Assembly: GCF_001468265.1 (NCBI RefSeq)
Contig: NZ_LNRZ01000003.1
Location: 310,001 to 374,000 of the forward strand
Origin: Sphingopyxis sp. H050
Lineage (GTDB): Bacteria; Pseudomonadota; Alphaproteobacteria; Sphingomonadales; Sphingomonadaceae
Direction: 5' to 3'
Length of the DNA stretch: 64,000 nt
The notes beneath the pieces are model-generated. The model searched no databases. It worked only from the letters and a program-made list of their open reading frames with translations, and was not told where the DNA came from. Both the position numbers and the translations under genes were made by a program. This document shows, in pieces, positions 62,442 to 64,000 of the stretch (positions are counted from its first letter, which is position 1; each line of letters opens with the position of its first letter).

Positions 62442-62888
62442 TTATTCCGGATATTCGAATTTCAGCGGGCGCGATCCGAGGGGCGCGCCGGTGTTCGCGT
62501 CGACCACCACCGGGCGGATCGCTGCGCCCGTCTCGACATCGATCTGGCGCGTCAGCGCGCCCGCGCCATTGTGCTTGCGCCCCCACGCGCCGATCGCGGC
62601 GAGGATGGGGAGGAAGTCGCGCCCGGCTTCGGTGAGCAGATATTCGTCGCGCGGCGGGCGCTGGCTGTAACGGCGCTTCGCGATCAGCCCCGCTTCGGTG
62701 AGCGTCGCCAGACGCCGCGACAGGATGTTCGGCGCGATGCCGAGGCTGGTGCGGAGCTGTTCGTAGCGGGTCAGCCCGCGGTCGAGGTCGCGCAGGATGA
62801 GGATGCTCCAGCGGTCGCCGACGCGCATCAGTCCGCGGTCGACGGGACAGCTACCCAAATTATTTTCATCGCCAGTCATTGAAGTCAT
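62442..62888 (-). CDS. HxlR family transcriptional regulator
   Basis: HxlR-type winged-helix regulator, 148 residues. The N-terminal cysteine motif GSCPVDRGLMRVGDRWSILI is typical, as is GIAPNILSRRLATLTEAGLI. An extra C-terminal part (QIDVETGAAIRPVVVDANTG) is common in the longer members. It is divergent from the SDR gene, and an inverted repeat lies between them. The start could be 62879 instead. Confidence 0.94.
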   Translation of the reverse strand: MTSMTGDENNLGSCPVDRGLMRVGDRWSILILRDLDRGLTRYEQLRTSLGIAPNILSRRLATLTEAGLIAKRRYSQRPPRDEYLLTEAGRDFLPILAAIGAWGRKHNGAGALTRQIDVETGAAIRPVVVDANTGAPLGSRPLKFEYPE

Positions 62889-62896
62889 ATGGGACA

Positions 62897-62919
62897 GTCA
62901 CTATCATTTTGCAAGTGAC
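62897..62919. promoter_or_regulatory. Inverted repeat between HxlR and SDR genes
   Basis: GTCACT at 62897-62902 and AGTGAC at 62914-62919, separated by 11 bases, placed 8 bases upstream of the HxlR start. Position fits an operator for the regulator that controls itself and the divergent dehydrogenase. Confidence 0.6.
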
Positions 62920-62952
62920 CCGATGGAGGGCCGCCTGCAAAGGAGAATGACG

Positions 62953-63756
62953 ATGACGATTCCCACTGGAACGGCCCTGATCACGGGCGCTTCGACCGGC
63001 CTTGGCGCCGTTTATGCCGACCGGCTCGCAAAGCGCGGGCACGACCTGATCCTCGTCGCGCGCAACAGCGCGCAGATGGAGGAGCTGGCTGCAAAGTTGC
63101 GTGCGGCGCATGGTGTCGCGGTCGATGTGATCGCTGCCGACCTCACCAAGAGCGACGATGTGACGCGCATCGAGCAACGGCTGATCGACGATGCGAACAT
63201 CGCCCTGTTCGTCAACAATGCCGGCATGTCGCTGAATGGCGGGACGCTGGAGAATAGCGCGGCCGATATCGAGCGGATCATCGCGCTGAACATCACCGCC
63301 GCGGCGCGGCTTGCGATTGCCGCGGGCAAGGCGTTCGGCGCGCGCGGGAAGGGCGCGATCGTCAACATCGCCTCGGTCCTCGCGCTGGCGCCCGAGACGT
63401 TCGAGGGCGTGTACAGCGGGTCGAAGGCGTTCCTGCTCAATCTCAGCCACGCGCTCGCCGCGAGCGGCCGTGACAAGGGCGTCCATGTCCAGGCGGTGCT
63501 GCCGGGCGCGACGCGCACCGAAATCTGGGAGCGGTCGGGCAAGGATGTCGATGCGTTCCCGGCCGAAATGGTGATGAGCGCGGGCGATCTGGTCGACGCG
63601 GCGCTGCTGGGGCTCGATCGCGGCGAGGAAGTGACGATCCCGCCGCTCGCCGACGAAGGGCAGTGGAAGGCTTATCTGGCCGCGCGGCTCGCGATGGGGC
63701 CGAACCTGTCGCGGCGCGATGTGGCCGAGCGGTATCGGGTGAGCGAGGCGGTTTGA
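62953..63756 (+). CDS. Short-chain dehydrogenase/reductase
   Basis: SDR family NAD(P)-dependent oxidoreductase, 267 residues. Cofactor motif TGASTGLG near 12-19, NNAG motif in LFVNNAGMS, catalytic YxxxK in VYSGSKAF. The ATG at 62953 fits AGGAG at 62941-62945 (7 bases); the ATG at 62947 is too near. Probably HxlR-controlled; substrate unknown. Confidence 0.93.
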   Translation: MTIPTGTALITGASTGLGAVYADRLAKRGHDLILVARNSAQMEELAAKLRAAHGVAVDVIAADLTKSDDVTRIEQRLIDDANIALFVNNAGMSLNGGTLENSAADIERIIALNITAAARLAIAAGKAFGARGKGAIVNIASVLALAPETFEGVYSGSKAFLLNLSHALAASGRDKGVHVQAVLPGATRTEIWERSGKDVDAFPAEMVMSAGDLVDAALLGLDRGEEVTIPPLADEGQWKAYLAARLAMGPNLSRRDVAERYRVSEAV

Positions 63757-63801
63757 GGTTTCGGGAGGGGCGGCATTTTCTCAGGCCGCCCCCTCATTCA
63801 T

Positions 63802-63898
63802 CGTCACCCCGTACCCTTCGACAAGCTCAGTACGGGCTTGATCCGGGGCCTGCCTTGCTGAAGGAAAAGGCGGATCCCGGGTCAAGCCCGGGATGACG
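63802..63898. repeat. Gene-less pair of the 32-bp GIY-YIG-associated repeat
   Basis: The right arm 63867-63898 matches the 32-bp repeat at 8192-8223 with a few changes (CGGATCCCGGGTCAAGCCCG). The left arm (63802-63855) begins CGTCACCCCG and ends GCTTGATCCGGGGCCTGCCT but is interrupted by a second palindrome, TACCCTTCGACAAGCTCAGT. Only about 11 bases separate the arms; no nuclease gene is inside. Confidence 0.85.
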
Positions 63899-63936
63899 AA
63901 TGGGGATTGCTGCCCCGCTTGCCCAAACCTGCCCCC

Positions 63937-64000
63937 ATGCCGTATCGCGCGAGCATGGCGACGAAGACCAACCCCGGACAAAGCACGCGCGACAAGCTGA
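63937..64000 (+). CDS. Possible start of a gene cut by the window end
   Basis: An open frame from ATG 63937, or 63955 in the same frame (MATKTNPGQSTRDKL), runs to the window edge without a stop. Too short to identify. Confidence 0.3.
   Translation, partial: MPYRASMATKTNPGQSTRDKL

Overview
The window is a GC-rich, gene-dense chromosomal segment from an alphaproteobacterium of the Sphingomonadaceae; gene content and spelling look most like Sphingopyxis or a close relative (inference, no database was used). Supporting signs are the chvI/chvG - hprK - rapZ - PTS EIIA - HPr cluster opposite pckA, a short HPr kinase without its N-terminal domain, a large Oar-type TonB-dependent receptor, an aspartate-type (not cysteine-type) HemB metal site, and many short palindromic intergenic repeats. 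I see no prophage, transposase, CRISPR array, rRNA or tRNA.

Layout. 0.1-5.4 kb (minus): an acid/envelope two-component system (chvI, chvG) leads a string of regulatory PTS genes (hprK, rapZ, EIIA-Man, ptsH) and a SpoU rRNA methyltransferase; pckA is divergent. 7.3-14 kb: small and accessory genes (a GIY-YIG nuclease framed by perfect inverted repeats, a Tat-exported DUF885 peptidase, DUF3597, DUF937, GNAT) and the L21/L27 ribosomal operon. 14.2-18.5 kb: an enlarged phage-shock locus: divergent pspF, a sigma-54 promoter, a 46-residue membrane peptide, a strong hairpin, pspA, pspB, pspC and then five more small membrane/coiled-coil genes that share a C-terminal module with PspB and PspC. 18.6-31 kb: SufE, the TonB receptor, ClpX and ClpP (ClpP with a heat-shock-like promoter), ferredoxin, an S4 RNA-binding protein with a Suv3-like helicase, and an M23 peptidase. 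31-41.5 kb: hemB, a membrane-fused spermidine-synthase-like protein, gamma carbonic anhydrase, a PuuD-like membrane protein, a tightly overlapped dapF-mtaB-ftsY-yciB operon, and a GGDEF-EAL protein. 41.8-51 kb: ffh, rpsP, rimM, then an insert of unrelated genes (serine hydrolase, 7TMR-DISM diguanylate cyclase, LysR regulator) before trmD, rplS and asd. 51-64 kb: a DDAH-like hydrolase, small membrane proteins in a repeat-rich, less GC-rich patch, a marR-emrA-emrB efflux operon with a clear operator, an ACE-like M2 peptidase, and two regulator/target pairs (ArsR/SRPBCC and HxlR/SDR) with palindromes between them.

The parts most worth following up are the psp locus with its array of PspB/PspC-tail paralogues, the GIY-YIG gene whose last codons lie inside one of its two flanking 32-bp inverted repeats (with an empty pair of the same repeat at the far end of the window), and a palindromic repeat inserted in frame into mtaB.
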